Positions 1-7,445 of a stretch of 24,121 nucleotides of DNA are shown piece by piece (the first letter of the stretch is position 1; every line of letters starts with the position of its first letter). This DNA is from an uncultured Faecalicoccus sp. (GTDB taxonomy: Bacteria; Bacillota_I; Bacilli_A; Erysipelotrichales; Erysipelotrichaceae): NCBI GenBank assembly GCA_902497095.1, contig CABVDD010000032.1, positions 1 to 24,121 of the forward strand. Reading direction: 5' to 3'. Below the pieces are notes generated by a model that was not told where the DNA came from, did not search any database, and saw nothing but the letters and a program-made list of their open reading frames with translations. A program made the translations under genes and the position numbers.

Positions 1-52
1 GACCCCAATTCCACACAATGGATGTCGTCCGCCAAAACGACCTCGTGGATAG
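1..52 (+). CDS. rpsK: 30S ribosomal protein S11, 3' end only
   Basis: The first 52 bases encode the C-terminus of ribosomal protein S11. Reading from base 2 gives TPIPHNGCRPPKRPRG and a TAG stop at 50-52, matching the conserved S11 tail (TPIPHNGCRPPKRRR-type). The gene begins outside the window. It is followed 14 bases later by rpoA, as in the ribosomal protein super-operon of most Bacillota. This tail rules out the longer reading of rpoA that would start at base 22, because that reading would overlap the end of rpsK out of frame. Confidence 0.95.
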   Translation, partial: TPIPHNGCRPPKRPRG

Positions 53-66
53 AAAGGAAGTGTCGA

Positions 67-1017
67 ATGCAGGAATTTGAAAGAGCTTTATTTCATAAAG
101 AATCAGTTGATGAAGAAAACAACAAAGGCTCTTATGTATTCGAGCCTTTGGAAAGAGGTTTTGGTACTACAGTAGGTAGTACTTTATGCAATGTTATGTT
201 GTCAAACCTTCCAGGTTGTGCCATCATTGGCTATCGTGTAGAAGGTTTGAATAAAGAAATGACAACTGTTGATGGTCTTTTGGAAGACGTTACAACATTG
301 TCTTTGCACATTAAAGAATTACGTATGAATTGTCAGCAGGAAGGTGTATTTACTTTACACATTTCTAAAAAAGGGCCGGCTACCGTGCAGGCAGCTGACA
401 TCATTTGTCCAGAAGAAGTAACGATCAAAGATCCAGAACAAGTGATTTGTAATTTGGAAAAGGGCAATTCTTTGGAAATGGATCTGTTTGTGACAAATGG
501 ATATGGTTATAAAAGCGCATTAGAAAATGAAAAAGATTATGAATTAGATGCAGATACAATTGCACTGGATGCCTTATTTACGCCAGTACGCAGTGCGCAG
601 TATCTTTCAGAACCTGCTCGTGTAGGACAGGATGCCAAATACGATAAGGTTCATATCGAAGTAGAAACAAATGGGACTATCAGTCCATTGCAGGCTATCA
701 GTCAGGCAGCTGGATTTATGGTAGATCATTTGGATTCATTGATCCCATTAGCTGATTTGCATTTAGAAGAAAGTTTCGTAGTGCAACAACCTCATGAAGA
801 AGATGTAAAGAAAGTCAACACGATGATGATTGAGGATCTGGATCTTTCTGTACGTTCTTACAACTGTCTAAAACGTGCTGGTATTCAGACAGTGGATGAA
901 TTGACGCAAAAAACTGAAGATGAAATGATGCATGTAAAGAACTTAGGTAAAAAGTCTTTGAAAGAAGTCAAAGATAAAATGTACCAGTTAGGATTGTTCT
1001 TTAAATCGTATGAGTAG
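67..1017 (+). CDS. rpoA: DNA-directed RNA polymerase subunit alpha, divergent assembly helix
   Basis: This is the RNA polymerase alpha subunit (316 residues), the dimeric scaffold on which beta and beta' assemble. ATG 67 is chosen because AAAGGAAG lies at 53-60 and the protein then starts MQEFERALFHKE, as other alphas do. An in-frame ATG at 22 falls inside rpsK and has no such site. The N-terminal domain (about 1-225) has EPLERGFGTT at 26-35, FTPVRSAQY, and ETNGTISPLQAISQAA. The C-terminal domain (about 245-310) has EDLDLSVRSYNCLKRAGI and NLGKKSLKEVK, the DNA- and activator-binding helices. Oddly, the usual GNALRRILLSSLPG is GSTLCNVMLSNLPG here. Cys41-Asn42 therefore replace the Arg-Arg pair (Arg44-Arg45 in E. 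coli), of which Arg45 is needed for beta binding. The PIG motif before the second conserved segment is also lost. The gene is otherwise intact and sits in its normal operon. Confidence 0.97.
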   Translation: MQEFERALFHKESVDEENNKGSYVFEPLERGFGTTVGSTLCNVMLSNLPGCAIIGYRVEGLNKEMTTVDGLLEDVTTLSLHIKELRMNCQQEGVFTLHISKKGPATVQAADIICPEEVTIKDPEQVICNLEKGNSLEMDLFVTNGYGYKSALENEKDYELDADTIALDALFTPVRSAQYLSEPARVGQDAKYDKVHIEVETNGTISPLQAISQAAGFMVDHLDSLIPLADLHLEESFVVQQPHEEDVKKVNTMMIEDLDLSVRSYNCLKRAGIQTVDELTQKTEDEMMHVKNLGKKSLKEVKDKMYQLGLFFKSYE

Positions 1018-1031
1018 GAGAACGATAAAGT

Positions 1032-1394
1032 ATGTGGAATCGTAAATTAGGACGTACCGCCGATCATCGTAAAGCTTTATTGAGAAATATGGCGACATCA
1101 TTGATTGAAAGCGGACAGATCGAAACAACAGAAATGAAAGCCAAAGAATTGAGTGCTGTAATGGATCAGTTGGTAACATTGGCAAAAAGAAATGATCTTC
1201 ATGCCAGAAGACAAGCTGCAGCGTTTGTACGCAATGTAGAAGTGGATGACGAAGGAACAACGGCATTACAGAAACTGTTCAATGAAATTGGGCCAAGCTA
1301 TGCAGACCGTAACGGTGGATATACACGCGTGATCAAGACACGTATCCGCAAAGGGGATGCAGCGCCTATGGCAATCGTACAATTTGTGAAGTAG
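1032..1394 (+). CDS. rplQ: 50S ribosomal protein L17
   Basis: Ribosomal protein L17, 120 residues, the usual bacterial length. It has the canonical start MWNRKLGRTADHRKALLRNM and end YTRVIKTRIRKGDAAPMAIVQFV. L17 binds 23S rRNA near the exit tunnel of the large subunit. GGAGAA at 1017-1022, overlapping the end of rpoA, is its ribosome site, so it is almost certainly co-translated with rpoA. It is the last gene of the ribosomal super-operon, since its TAG stop (1392-1394) lies inside the stem of a terminator. Confidence 0.98.
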   Translation: MWNRKLGRTADHRKALLRNMATSLIESGQIETTEMKAKELSAVMDQLVTLAKRNDLHARRQAAAFVRNVEVDDEGTTALQKLFNEIGPSYADRNGGYTRVIKTRIRKGDAAPMAIVQFVK

Positions 1395-1416
1395 AGAAAT
1401 CTACTTCCTTTTTCTT
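1389..1416 (+). terminator. Terminator of the rpsK-rpoA-rplQ operon
   Basis: AAGTAGA (1389-1395) pairs with TCTACTT (1400-1406) across a GAAA tetraloop and is followed by CCTTTTTCTT. The rplQ stop codon is part of the left arm. The next gene starts at 1417, directly after the T-rich tract. Confidence 0.8.
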
Positions 1417-2346
1417 ATGAAGAAAAAAGATTTTTTTACACGGCCCGGTGTCGTTTTCTTAACGGCTGTTTTCTGTTGTGCGCTATGGGGAAGTGCTGTT
1501 CCTTTTATAAAAACGGGATATCGCTTATTTTCAATTGATGCCAGTGATACTGCAAGTATTTTAGTCTTTGCGGGCTTGCGTTTTACACTAGCAGGTATTT
1601 TGGTTTTGATAGCAGGCTCTTTTATACAAAGAAAAATTCTTTTGCCGACTAAGACTAGCTTACAGGCCATTCCAGTTTTGGCGTTTTTTCAAACCGCTGG
1701 TCAATATTTTTTATATTATATCGGATTAGCTCATACCAGTGGCGTAAATGGTTCTATCATATCGGGGACTAGTGCGTTTTTCGCACTTTTAGTGGCCAGT
1801 TTAATTTTTCATTTTGAGAAATTGTCTCTTACGAAGATCATAGGCTGTCTTTTAGGATTTCTTGGCATTTTAATTATGAATCTACAAGGTGTACAGCCTT
1901 TTTCCCTTTTAGGAGATGGTTTTATGATCCTTTCACAGCTTTGTTCTGCCATCAGTGCAGCTTTTATTAAGCTCTTTACGCAAAAGGATAATGCGGTCAT
2001 GTTAAGTGGATATCAATTCTTTTTAGGTGGCATAGTTTTAATGGTGATTGGATTGTTGATGGGTGGACATTTACAACTCAATGATGTTTCTGGTCTTGTG
2101 GTTTTATTTCATTTGGCATTTGTATCTGCTTGTGCTTATACTTTATGGGGAATCTTATTATCCAAAAACCCAGTAAGTAAAGTAGGCATTTTTGGCTGTC
2201 TGATCCCAGTAATGGGTGTTTTATTGAGTGCTTTTATGCTGCAAGAAGCAGGACAGGCCTTTTCATGGACAGGTCTTTTAAGCTTGTCATTGATCGTATG
2301 TGGGGTATGGATCGTAAATAAAGGAGAAAAAAGACAAGATGATTAA
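1417..2346 (+). CDS. EamA/DMT-family membrane transporter
   Basis: A 309-residue protein of about ten hydrophobic segments with the layout of the EamA (drug/metabolite transporter) family: two repeated five-helix halves. ALWGSAVPFIKTGY near residue 23 is the typical first-helix motif, and AHTSGVNGSIISGTSAFFALLVASLIF (about 106-132) is the end of the first repeat. The second half has CAYTLWGILLSKNPVSKVGIFG and ends GLLSLSLIVCGVWIVNKGEK. Members export amino acids or other small metabolites, but the substrate cannot be read from sequence. The ATG at 1417 immediately follows the rplQ terminator and has no visible ribosome site, so translation initiation is unclear. Its end overlaps the next gene by 8 bases, suggesting a two-gene operon with the PanE-like enzyme; if that gene truly makes pantoate, export of a pathway product is conceivable but unproven. 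Confidence 0.85.
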   Translation: MKKKDFFTRPGVVFLTAVFCCALWGSAVPFIKTGYRLFSIDASDTASILVFAGLRFTLAGILVLIAGSFIQRKILLPTKTSLQAIPVLAFFQTAGQYFLYYIGLAHTSGVNGSIISGTSAFFALLVASLIFHFEKLSLTKIIGCLLGFLGILIMNLQGVQPFSLLGDGFMILSQLCSAISAAFIKLFTQKDNAVMLSGYQFFLGGIVLMVIGLLMGGHLQLNDVSGLVVLFHLAFVSACAYTLWGILLSKNPVSKVGIFGCLIPVMGVLLSAFMLQEAGQAFSWTGLLSLSLIVCGVWIVNKGEKRQDD

Positions 2347-3244
2347 GAATGTGGGAATAGTAGGACGTGGTGCCATCGGCTCTTTATATGGTACATTGTT
2401 TGAAAAGAATGGTTTAAAATCGTTGTATTTTATTGTGGATCCAATTCGCAAAGAACGCTATCAGAATACACCATTTTATATTAATGGTAAGGAAACTCAT
2501 TTTGAGTATGTGACAGATACCGAAGCCAAACCGTTAGATCTCATAATGATTTGTACTAAATATGCGGGTTTACAAAAGGCATTGTCTCAAATACGTGCTT
2601 TTATACATAAAGATACGATCATTTTATCTTGTTTAAATGGAATCTGCAGTGAAGAAATTTGTCAGACGGCATATCCTGAAAATCCTGTTATTCGTTGTAT
2701 TGTGCAGGGAATGGATTCAACATACTTGAATGATACTGTGGATTTTGCACATGTTGGAGAAATTTTATTTGGGGCAGAATATGCAAAGCAGGAATCTGTA
2801 GTAAAAGAGTTGGAAAATTTCTTTTCTTTCTATCATATACCTTATCGTGTTTGTAAAGATATCGTGCGTGAACAATGGAATAAGCTAATGTTGAATTGTG
2901 GAATCAACCAGGTTTGTGCGGCTTATCAAGGCGGTTATGGTATTTGTCAGGATGGCGGAAGTCATCAAAGTGAGTTTATTCAAGCAATGAATGAAGTCAT
3001 GCAGGTTGCCCTTGCCAAAAATATTGTGTTAACACAAAAGGATATTGAAGCTTGGGTGCAATTGGTAAATTCTTTAAGAGCTGATGGAATGCCAAGTATG
3101 GCACAAGATATTAAAGCACATCGTAAAACAGAGCTTGCTTTGTTTTCGGGAACGATCGTACCTATGGCAAAAGATCTTGGCATTTCTACACCTGTTTTAT
3201 CAAGCCTGTTATACAAAATTCAAAATTTGGAAAGTGAATTCTAA
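2339..3244 (+). CDS. Ketopantoate reductase family protein (ApbA/PanE)
   Basis: A 301-residue NADPH-dependent reductase of the 2-dehydropantoate 2-reductase family, the usual length. The N-terminal Rossmann fold shows GIVGRGAIGSLYG at residues 6-18. The helical C-terminal domain has EQWNKLMLNCGINQ, holding the catalytic-Lys-type motif (E. coli PanE Lys176), and SMAQDIKAHRKTELALFSG, matching the family's Ser/Glu active-site motif. PanE reduces ketopantoate to pantoate for coenzyme A synthesis. No other pantothenate genes lie nearby, and the family contains members acting on other 2-oxo acids, so the substrate is left open. AAGGAG at 2321-2326 precedes the ATG, which lies inside the end of the EamA gene. 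Confidence 0.85.
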   Translation: MIKNVGIVGRGAIGSLYGTLFEKNGLKSLYFIVDPIRKERYQNTPFYINGKETHFEYVTDTEAKPLDLIMICTKYAGLQKALSQIRAFIHKDTIILSCLNGICSEEICQTAYPENPVIRCIVQGMDSTYLNDTVDFAHVGEILFGAEYAKQESVVKELENFFSFYHIPYRVCKDIVREQWNKLMLNCGINQVCAAYQGGYGICQDGGSHQSEFIQAMNEVMQVALAKNIVLTQKDIEAWVQLVNSLRADGMPSMAQDIKAHRKTELALFSGTIVPMAKDLGISTPVLSSLLYKIQNLESEF

Positions 3245-3270
3245 GATTTGAAAAGTTAAAGTAAATCTAT

Positions 3271-3308
3271 AAAAAAAGGAAGTGGTCTAATGAGAATACA
3301 CTTCCTTT
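3271..3308 (-). terminator. Terminator of the serine operon
   Basis: AAAGGAAGTG (3275-3284) and CACTTCCTTT (3299-3308) form a 10-bp stem. On the minus strand it is followed by seven T (3277-3271). The stop codon of the PHP gene (3287-3289) lies in the 14-nt loop. On the plus strand the stem is not followed by a T tract, so it serves the minus-strand operon better than the convergent PanE-like gene. Confidence 0.75.
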
Positions 3309-4069
3309 AATACATTATAACAGTGCCCTACATGATCTGGAATATGTGCATCACTTGCCCAAACAATTGGCACTTCTTCAGTAAGGAGGATTTTTCGAAA
3401 GGTAGGATCAAGGCCAATTTGGGGGTGATGATACCGATAATAGGCACCGGTATTGTCTTCCATAATAACTTTATGTTTTTTGGCAAGTTTAGCCAAAGTG
3501 TGATATGTCTTTGTTAAATCATATCCGGGATCTATTTGATACATTTTAATAACATCAGGATGTCCAATCTGTGTAAATAAATCAGATTCTATACAATATT
3601 GTAATTGTTGGAAATATTCTTTATAAATATTCTTACTATCAACCTGTTCCCATAGAAGTTTTTGGCTAAAAGCACTGATATCATAGATTCGCTCGAATAC
3701 ATGATGAACACTGCCAACTATAAAATCAAAGGGATATACTTGAAGAGCTTCTTTTAGAAATTCTTCTCTATCTTTTTGATAACAAACTTCTAATCCCCAA
3801 GAAACATGAATTGGTAAGTTTTCTTGTTTTACTTCTTTAATCAAATCAATATATTCCTGGATAGAATTTTTTTGTTTCTTTAAAAACCATTCTTTTTGTT
3901 CAGGGATCTTACAAATATCTGCATACATGTCTTTAAATTCAAAGAAGCGATGAGTATGGTCTAAAATTTGTAAGTGATCAATTCCTTTTTCTTGTGCACT
4001 TTTGATAAATGCATATACATAGTCTTTATCTAAAGGACCATTCTCTAAATGCACATGGGCATCGATCAT
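3287..4069 (-). CDS. PHP-domain phosphatase, candidate phosphoserine phosphatase
   Basis: A 260-residue PHP-superfamily metal-dependent phosphatase related to HisJ-type histidinol-phosphatases. The metal-ligand motifs are all present and in order: DAHVH (His5, His7), LDHTH (Asp37, His38, His40), LEV (Glu94), SVHH (His122, His123), GHPD (His170) and SDAH (Asp240, His242). The ATG overlaps the end of serA by four bases and it is the last gene of a serC-serA-PHP operon; no his genes are nearby. Family knowledge alone would call it a histidinol-phosphatase. The operon context implies instead that it removes phosphate from O-phosphoserine, the one serine-pathway step otherwise missing here. The fold and phosphatase class are secure; the substrate is inference. 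Confidence 0.85.
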   Translation of the reverse strand: MIDAHVHLENGPLDKDYVYAFIKSAQEKGIDHLQILDHTHRFFEFKDMYADICKIPEQKEWFLKKQKNSIQEYIDLIKEVKQENLPIHVSWGLEVCYQKDREEFLKEALQVYPFDFIVGSVHHVFERIYDISAFSQKLLWEQVDSKNIYKEYFQQLQYCIESDLFTQIGHPDVIKMYQIDPGYDLTKTYHTLAKLAKKHKVIMEDNTGAYYRYHHPQIGLDPTFRKILLTEEVPIVWASDAHIPDHVGHCYNVLKEVYSH

Positions 4070-5241
4070 AGTGTGTTGCCTCCTTGATATGTCGTAACAC
4101 GAATCACACCTTGAATCGATTCAATTTTTTTGATGGTATTAGCACTGGCTTTCTTATCAAGATCTAAAATGGTATAAGCAATATCATTCTTGGATTTATT
4201 CATCAAATTTTCAATATTGGCATTATCATCACGTAAACCATTCGTGATTTGTGAAATCATTTGCGGGATATTGTGATGTATGACACAAATACGGAATGGT
4301 GAATTAAAGTCCATATGACATTCTGGCATGTTTACAGAATTTTTGATATTTCCATATTGTAGAAAATGCATCGTTTCCTGTGCTGCTTTAATGGCACAGT
4401 TTTCTTCACTTTCTGCTGTGGATGCACCTAGATGTGGAATGGCAATAACACCAGGTTGATTGACAAGTTTTGGACTTGGAAAATCTGTTACATATGTACT
4501 GACTTTACCTGTCTTTAAAGCTTCCAATATATCGTCTTCATTGACCAAACCTCCACGGGCAAAATTTAAGATCTTTACACCATCTTTCATAAGTGCGATC
4601 GTTTCTTTATTGATGGTATTTTTAGTTTTATCGTTTAGAGGAATGTGAATCGTAACAAAGTCACTGTTTTTATATAAGTCTTTTACATCACTGTCGTGTT
4701 TGACATAACGTGATAGATTCCAGGCTGCTTCAATCGACATGTATGGATCAAAACCACGAACTTTCATACCAAAACGCAAGGCAAGGTTGGCAACCTGTAC
4801 GCCGATGGCGCCACATCCGATAACACCTAATGTCTTACCGTTTAATTCGGTTCCGGCATATTTTTTCTTTTGTTTTTCCATATCTTTTGCCAGATTCTCA
4901 TTGTTTTCTTGGGTCTTGGCCCATGTGATACCGCCATAGATATCACGGGAAGCTAACAACATACCGGCAAAAACGATTTCTTTTACTGCATTGGAATTGG
5001 CACCCGGTGTATTAAATACAACGATCCCTTTTTCGGTACAAGTTTTAATATCAATATTATTAGTACCGGCTCCGGCGCGGGCAATGCATTTTAAATTAGA
5101 ATCATAATTTATATCATGCAGATTGGCGCTTCGCACCAAGATCGCATCTTCTTGTTCTATATCTTCTTTGACGATATAGTTTTCATCAAATTCATCCAGC
5201 CCGACTTGGGCAATATTGTTGTAGAGCTTTATTTTATACAT
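4066..5241 (-). CDS. serA: D-3-phosphoglycerate dehydrogenase
   Basis: First enzyme of serine synthesis: oxidises 3-phosphoglycerate to 3-phosphohydroxypyruvate with NAD. The 391 residues divide into a substrate domain, with IARAGAGTNNID near residue 58 and FNTPGANSNAVKE; a nucleotide domain, with GVIGCGAIG near 139-147 and LNFARGGLVNE carrying the catalytic Arg; IPHLGAST with the catalytic His; and a C-terminal ACT domain (about 320-391, RICVIHHNIPQMISQ to GVIRVTTYQGG). ACT domains of this kind usually bind serine for feedback control. The ATG shares its A with the serC stop (TAATG) and has GGAG in the end of serC. It is translationally coupled to serC and, downstream, to the PHP phosphatase. 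Confidence 0.96.
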   Translation of the reverse strand: MYKIKLYNNIAQVGLDEFDENYIVKEDIEQEDAILVRSANLHDINYDSNLKCIARAGAGTNNIDIKTCTEKGIVVFNTPGANSNAVKEIVFAGMLLASRDIYGGITWAKTQENNENLAKDMEKQKKKYAGTELNGKTLGVIGCGAIGVQVANLALRFGMKVRGFDPYMSIEAAWNLSRYVKHDSDVKDLYKNSDFVTIHIPLNDKTKNTINKETIALMKDGVKILNFARGGLVNEDDILEALKTGKVSTYVTDFPSPKLVNQPGVIAIPHLGASTAESEENCAIKAAQETMHFLQYGNIKNSVNMPECHMDFNSPFRICVIHHNIPQMISQITNGLRDDNANIENLMNKSKNDIAYTILDLDKKASANTIKKIESIQGVIRVTTYQGGNTL

Positions 5242-6323
5242 TAGGCTAAATTCTCCTTTTCAAATTTTTTCATGAAATCAATAAGGGCTTGCACGCCTTC
5301 GATTGGCATTGCGTTATATAAACTGGCGCGCATTCCGCCTACGGTACGATGTCCTTTTAAATTGACAAGTCCGGCTTCTTTGGCTTCTTTGACAAATTTT
5401 TTATCAAGTTCTGCATCACCTGTCACAAAAGGAATATTCGTATACGAACGATCTTCTTTAGCTACAGGGTTGGAATATAGTTTTGATTGATCGATATAAT
5501 CATAGAGCATAGCAGCTCTTTGGTATGTGATTTTTTCCATTTCTTCCAGACCGCCGATTTCTTCTTCTAACCACTGCAGTACAAGGCCAACCATATAGAT
5601 CGCATAACATGGCGGGGTATTGTACATAGAGTCATTATTGGCATATGTTTTATAGTCTAGTAGACTTGGAATGTTCTCTTTGGCATGTCCAATCAGATCT
5701 TTTTTTATGATTACAACAGTCACTCCGGCAGGTCCCATATTTTTTTGGGCTCCGGCAAAAATCAAATCATATTTAGATACATCGGTTCTTTCGCTTAAGA
5801 TACAGCTGCTTAGATCGGCTACTAAAAGCTTTCCTTCATGCACTGGCAATTCTTTATATTTTGTACCATAAATTGTATTGTTTTCGCATATATAAAGATA
5901 ATCACTATCGACAGTTAGATCTTCTTGTTTGATTTTAGGAATATATGTAAAGTTATCGTCTGCACTGGAGGCAATCACTTGTGTTTTTCCAAGTTTTTGA
6001 TGTTCCATAATAGCTTTTTTTGTCCATTGTCCCGTATTGATGATATCTGCACTATGTTTTAATAAGTTTAATGGCACCATGGAAAACTGCATGGTGGCAC
6101 CTCCCTGGCAAAATAGAATTTCATAGTTATCAGGAATCTGCATCAATCGTCTAAGACGTGCTTTACATGTATCTAAGATATCTTGAAATTCACTGGAACG
6201 GTGGGACATTTCCATTACGCTCATGCCGCTTTCATGAGCATCCAGCATTTCTTCCTGCGCTTTTTTTAGAACCCATTCTGGCAAACAGGCAGGTCCTGCA
6301 CTAAAGTTATATACTCTTGTCAT
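5241..6323 (-). CDS. serC: Phosphoserine aminotransferase
   Basis: Second enzyme of serine synthesis: a PLP-dependent transaminase converting 3-phosphohydroxypyruvate and glutamate to O-phosphoserine and 2-oxoglutarate. It begins MTRVYNFSAGPACLPEWVL, the family signature start, and has FAGAQKNMGPAG with the PLP-binding Lys and GHRTVGGMRASLYNAMP near the C-terminus. The start at 6323 is preferred (360 residues): it gives the family N-terminus and has GGGTGA five bases upstream. An in-frame ATG at 6350 would add nine residues, but its AAAGGAA abuts the codon directly. It is first in the operon with serA and the PHP phosphatase. Confidence 0.95.
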   Translation of the reverse strand: MTRVYNFSAGPACLPEWVLKKAQEEMLDAHESGMSVMEMSHRSSEFQDILDTCKARLRRLMQIPDNYEILFCQGGATMQFSMVPLNLLKHSADIINTGQWTKKAIMEHQKLGKTQVIASSADDNFTYIPKIKQEDLTVDSDYLYICENNTIYGTKYKELPVHEGKLLVADLSSCILSERTDVSKYDLIFAGAQKNMGPAGVTVVIIKKDLIGHAKENIPSLLDYKTYANNDSMYNTPPCYAIYMVGLVLQWLEEEIGGLEEMEKITYQRAAMLYDYIDQSKLYSNPVAKEDRSYTNIPFVTGDAELDKKFVKEAKEAGLVNLKGHRTVGGMRASLYNAMPIEGVQALIDFMKKFEKENLA

Positions 6324-6371
6324 TTTCTTCACCCTGGTGTCATCCACCATTTCCTTTCTGTAATATCCCTT

Positions 6372-6399
6372 ATTATACGAGGATAGTTAAGAAAATCAA
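6372..6399 (-). promoter_or_regulatory. Promoter of the serC-serA-PHP operon
   Basis: On the minus strand, TTGATT (6399-6394) and TATAAT (6377-6372) are separated by 16 bases, a good vegetative sigma-factor promoter ending about 50 bases before the serC start. Confidence 0.65.
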
Positions 6400-6405
6400 G
6401 AGAAA

Positions 6406-6444
6406 TGTTCAAAAAATAAAAACATATGTTTATAAAATGAACAC
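6406..6444. promoter_or_regulatory. Palindromic, operator-like AT-rich site
   Basis: The space between the divergent serC and SGNH genes holds the perfect 12-base palindrome AAACATATGTTT (6420-6431), flanked roughly symmetrically by GTTCA (6407-6411) and TGAAC (6438-6442). It lies just upstream of the serC promoter and could be a repressor site. The region is AT-rich, so chance is a serious alternative. Confidence 0.25.
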
Positions 6445-6501
6445 ATTTTTAAATGTTGCTTTGGCAAAATCATGAATATTTCCTACACTTTTTTTGAAAT
6501 A

Positions 6502-6510
6502 TGATAGAAT
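6502..6510 (+). promoter_or_regulatory. Extended -10 promoter of the SGNH hydrolase gene
   Basis: TGATAGAAT fits the extended -10 pattern TGnTATAAT with one mismatch. No good -35 box is seen. The expected transcript starts about 12 bases before the ATG and still includes the AAGGAGA ribosome site at 6518-6524. Confidence 0.45.
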
Positions 6511-6528
6511 AATTAACAAGGAGACTTT

Positions 6529-7299
6529 ATGAAAAAAAGATTGAGATTAAAACCAAAAGTAAAAAAAGCTGGTATAGTATTTTTAGCTGTTGTTGTGTTA
6601 GTTTCTTGTTTTTTTGGCTATCAGACATGGAGACATAATGCCACTTTGGCACAAGGTCGAGATTACATACAAAAACAAGAAAACAAGAAAGTAAAAGAAC
6701 TATCATCGACTTTAAAAGATAAAAAGAATACAGAGATGGAAAGTGCTATTGAATCAGGCCAAGTTGATGTGTTTGCCTTATTTGATGATGCCGTCATTTT
6801 CGGTGATTCTCGTGTAATGGGATTTAGTGTTTATCATTTTTTCCCGGAAAGCCATGTTTTAGCTTCTTCAGGGGCTACTATAAAGGATATATCGAATTGG
6901 ATCAGCCAAGTGCAGTCTGTGAATCCTTCTTTGATTTTCTTTTCTTATGGTGTAAATGATATGGGATTGAATCTGGATAGTGAAGGTGGCTATGATGCTT
7001 TATATCAGTCACAGATCGAAAAGGTTATTGAGGTTTGTCCGGATGCGACCATTGTCGTTAACTCTATAATTTCAGCTACCCCAAAAGCGATTGCTGAATC
7101 ACCACGTTGGGACAAGGTTGATGAGTACAATAAAAAGATCAAATCCATGTGTGAGAAAAATGATTGGATCTATGTCGACAACAGTGATATCTGTCAAAAT
7201 GGAAATGCCGATATTTATCAGGCAGATGGAGTTCATTTCTTACAACCTTTTTATACAACATGGGCTGAAAATATGATCATGACTGTAAGAGAACAATAG
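6529..7299 (+). CDS. Membrane-anchored SGNH/GDSL-family hydrolase
   Basis: A 256-residue protein with a basic N-terminus, one membrane segment (about 13-31, AGIVFLAVVVLVSCFFGY), a charged linker rich in Lys/Glu (40-75), then an SGNH hydrolase domain outside the cell. Block I is IFGDSRVMGF (nucleophile Ser94), block III is SYGVND (Asn143), and block V is DGVHF (Asp233, His236), so the catalytic set is complete. Such anchored SGNH enzymes commonly remove acyl groups from cell-wall polymers, but the substrate cannot be told here. It has its own promoter and terminator, hence is monocistronic. AAGGAGA at 6518-6524 sets the start. Confidence 0.85.
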   Translation: MKKRLRLKPKVKKAGIVFLAVVVLVSCFFGYQTWRHNATLAQGRDYIQKQENKKVKELSSTLKDKKNTEMESAIESGQVDVFALFDDAVIFGDSRVMGFSVYHFFPESHVLASSGATIKDISNWISQVQSVNPSLIFFSYGVNDMGLNLDSEGGYDALYQSQIEKVIEVCPDATIVVNSIISATPKAIAESPRWDKVDEYNKKIKSMCEKNDWIYVDNSDICQNGNADIYQADGVHFLQPFYTTWAENMIMTVREQ

Positions 7300-7312
7300 A
7301 TGAATATAAAAG

Positions 7313-7342
7313 ACATTCTTGTTTAGGCAAGGATGTTTTTTT
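7313..7342 (+). terminator. Terminator after the SGNH hydrolase gene
   Basis: ACATTCTTG (7313-7321) pairs with CAAGGATGT (7328-7336), with one G-U pair, and is followed by seven T. It isolates the gene from the pst operon. Confidence 0.8.
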
Positions 7343-7359
7343 ATATGCCTTAAATGTAT

Positions 7360-7413
7360 TTTACATGGATTTAACATTTCTTTGCTTAGGACTTAATAAT
7401 TATTCTGTATATT
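7360..7413 (+). promoter_or_regulatory. Pho box and promoter of the pst operon
   Basis: Four TT(A/T)A(C/T)A-like hexamers lie exactly 11 bases apart: TTTACA at 7360, TTAACA at 7371, TTGCTT at 7382 and TTAATA at 7393. This is the arrangement of Bacillus PhoP-binding sites. A -10 candidate TATATT (7408-7413) begins nine bases after the last hexamer, and there is no standard -35, as expected for an activator-dependent promoter. The response regulator itself is not in the window. Confidence 0.75.
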
Positions 7414-7445
7414 TACATTGTAAATAAAGAAAAGAGGAAAAAAAC

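Noticed and set aside
22..66. N-terminal extension of rpoA (MSSAKTTSWIERKCR)
   Set aside because: These bases overlap the end of rpsK in another frame; AAAGGAAG and the family N-terminus point to ATG 67.
6324..6350. Upstream ATG of serC at 6350
   Set aside because: It adds nine residues absent from the family, and its ribosome site touches the start codon; 6323 fits better, though 6350 is not excluded.
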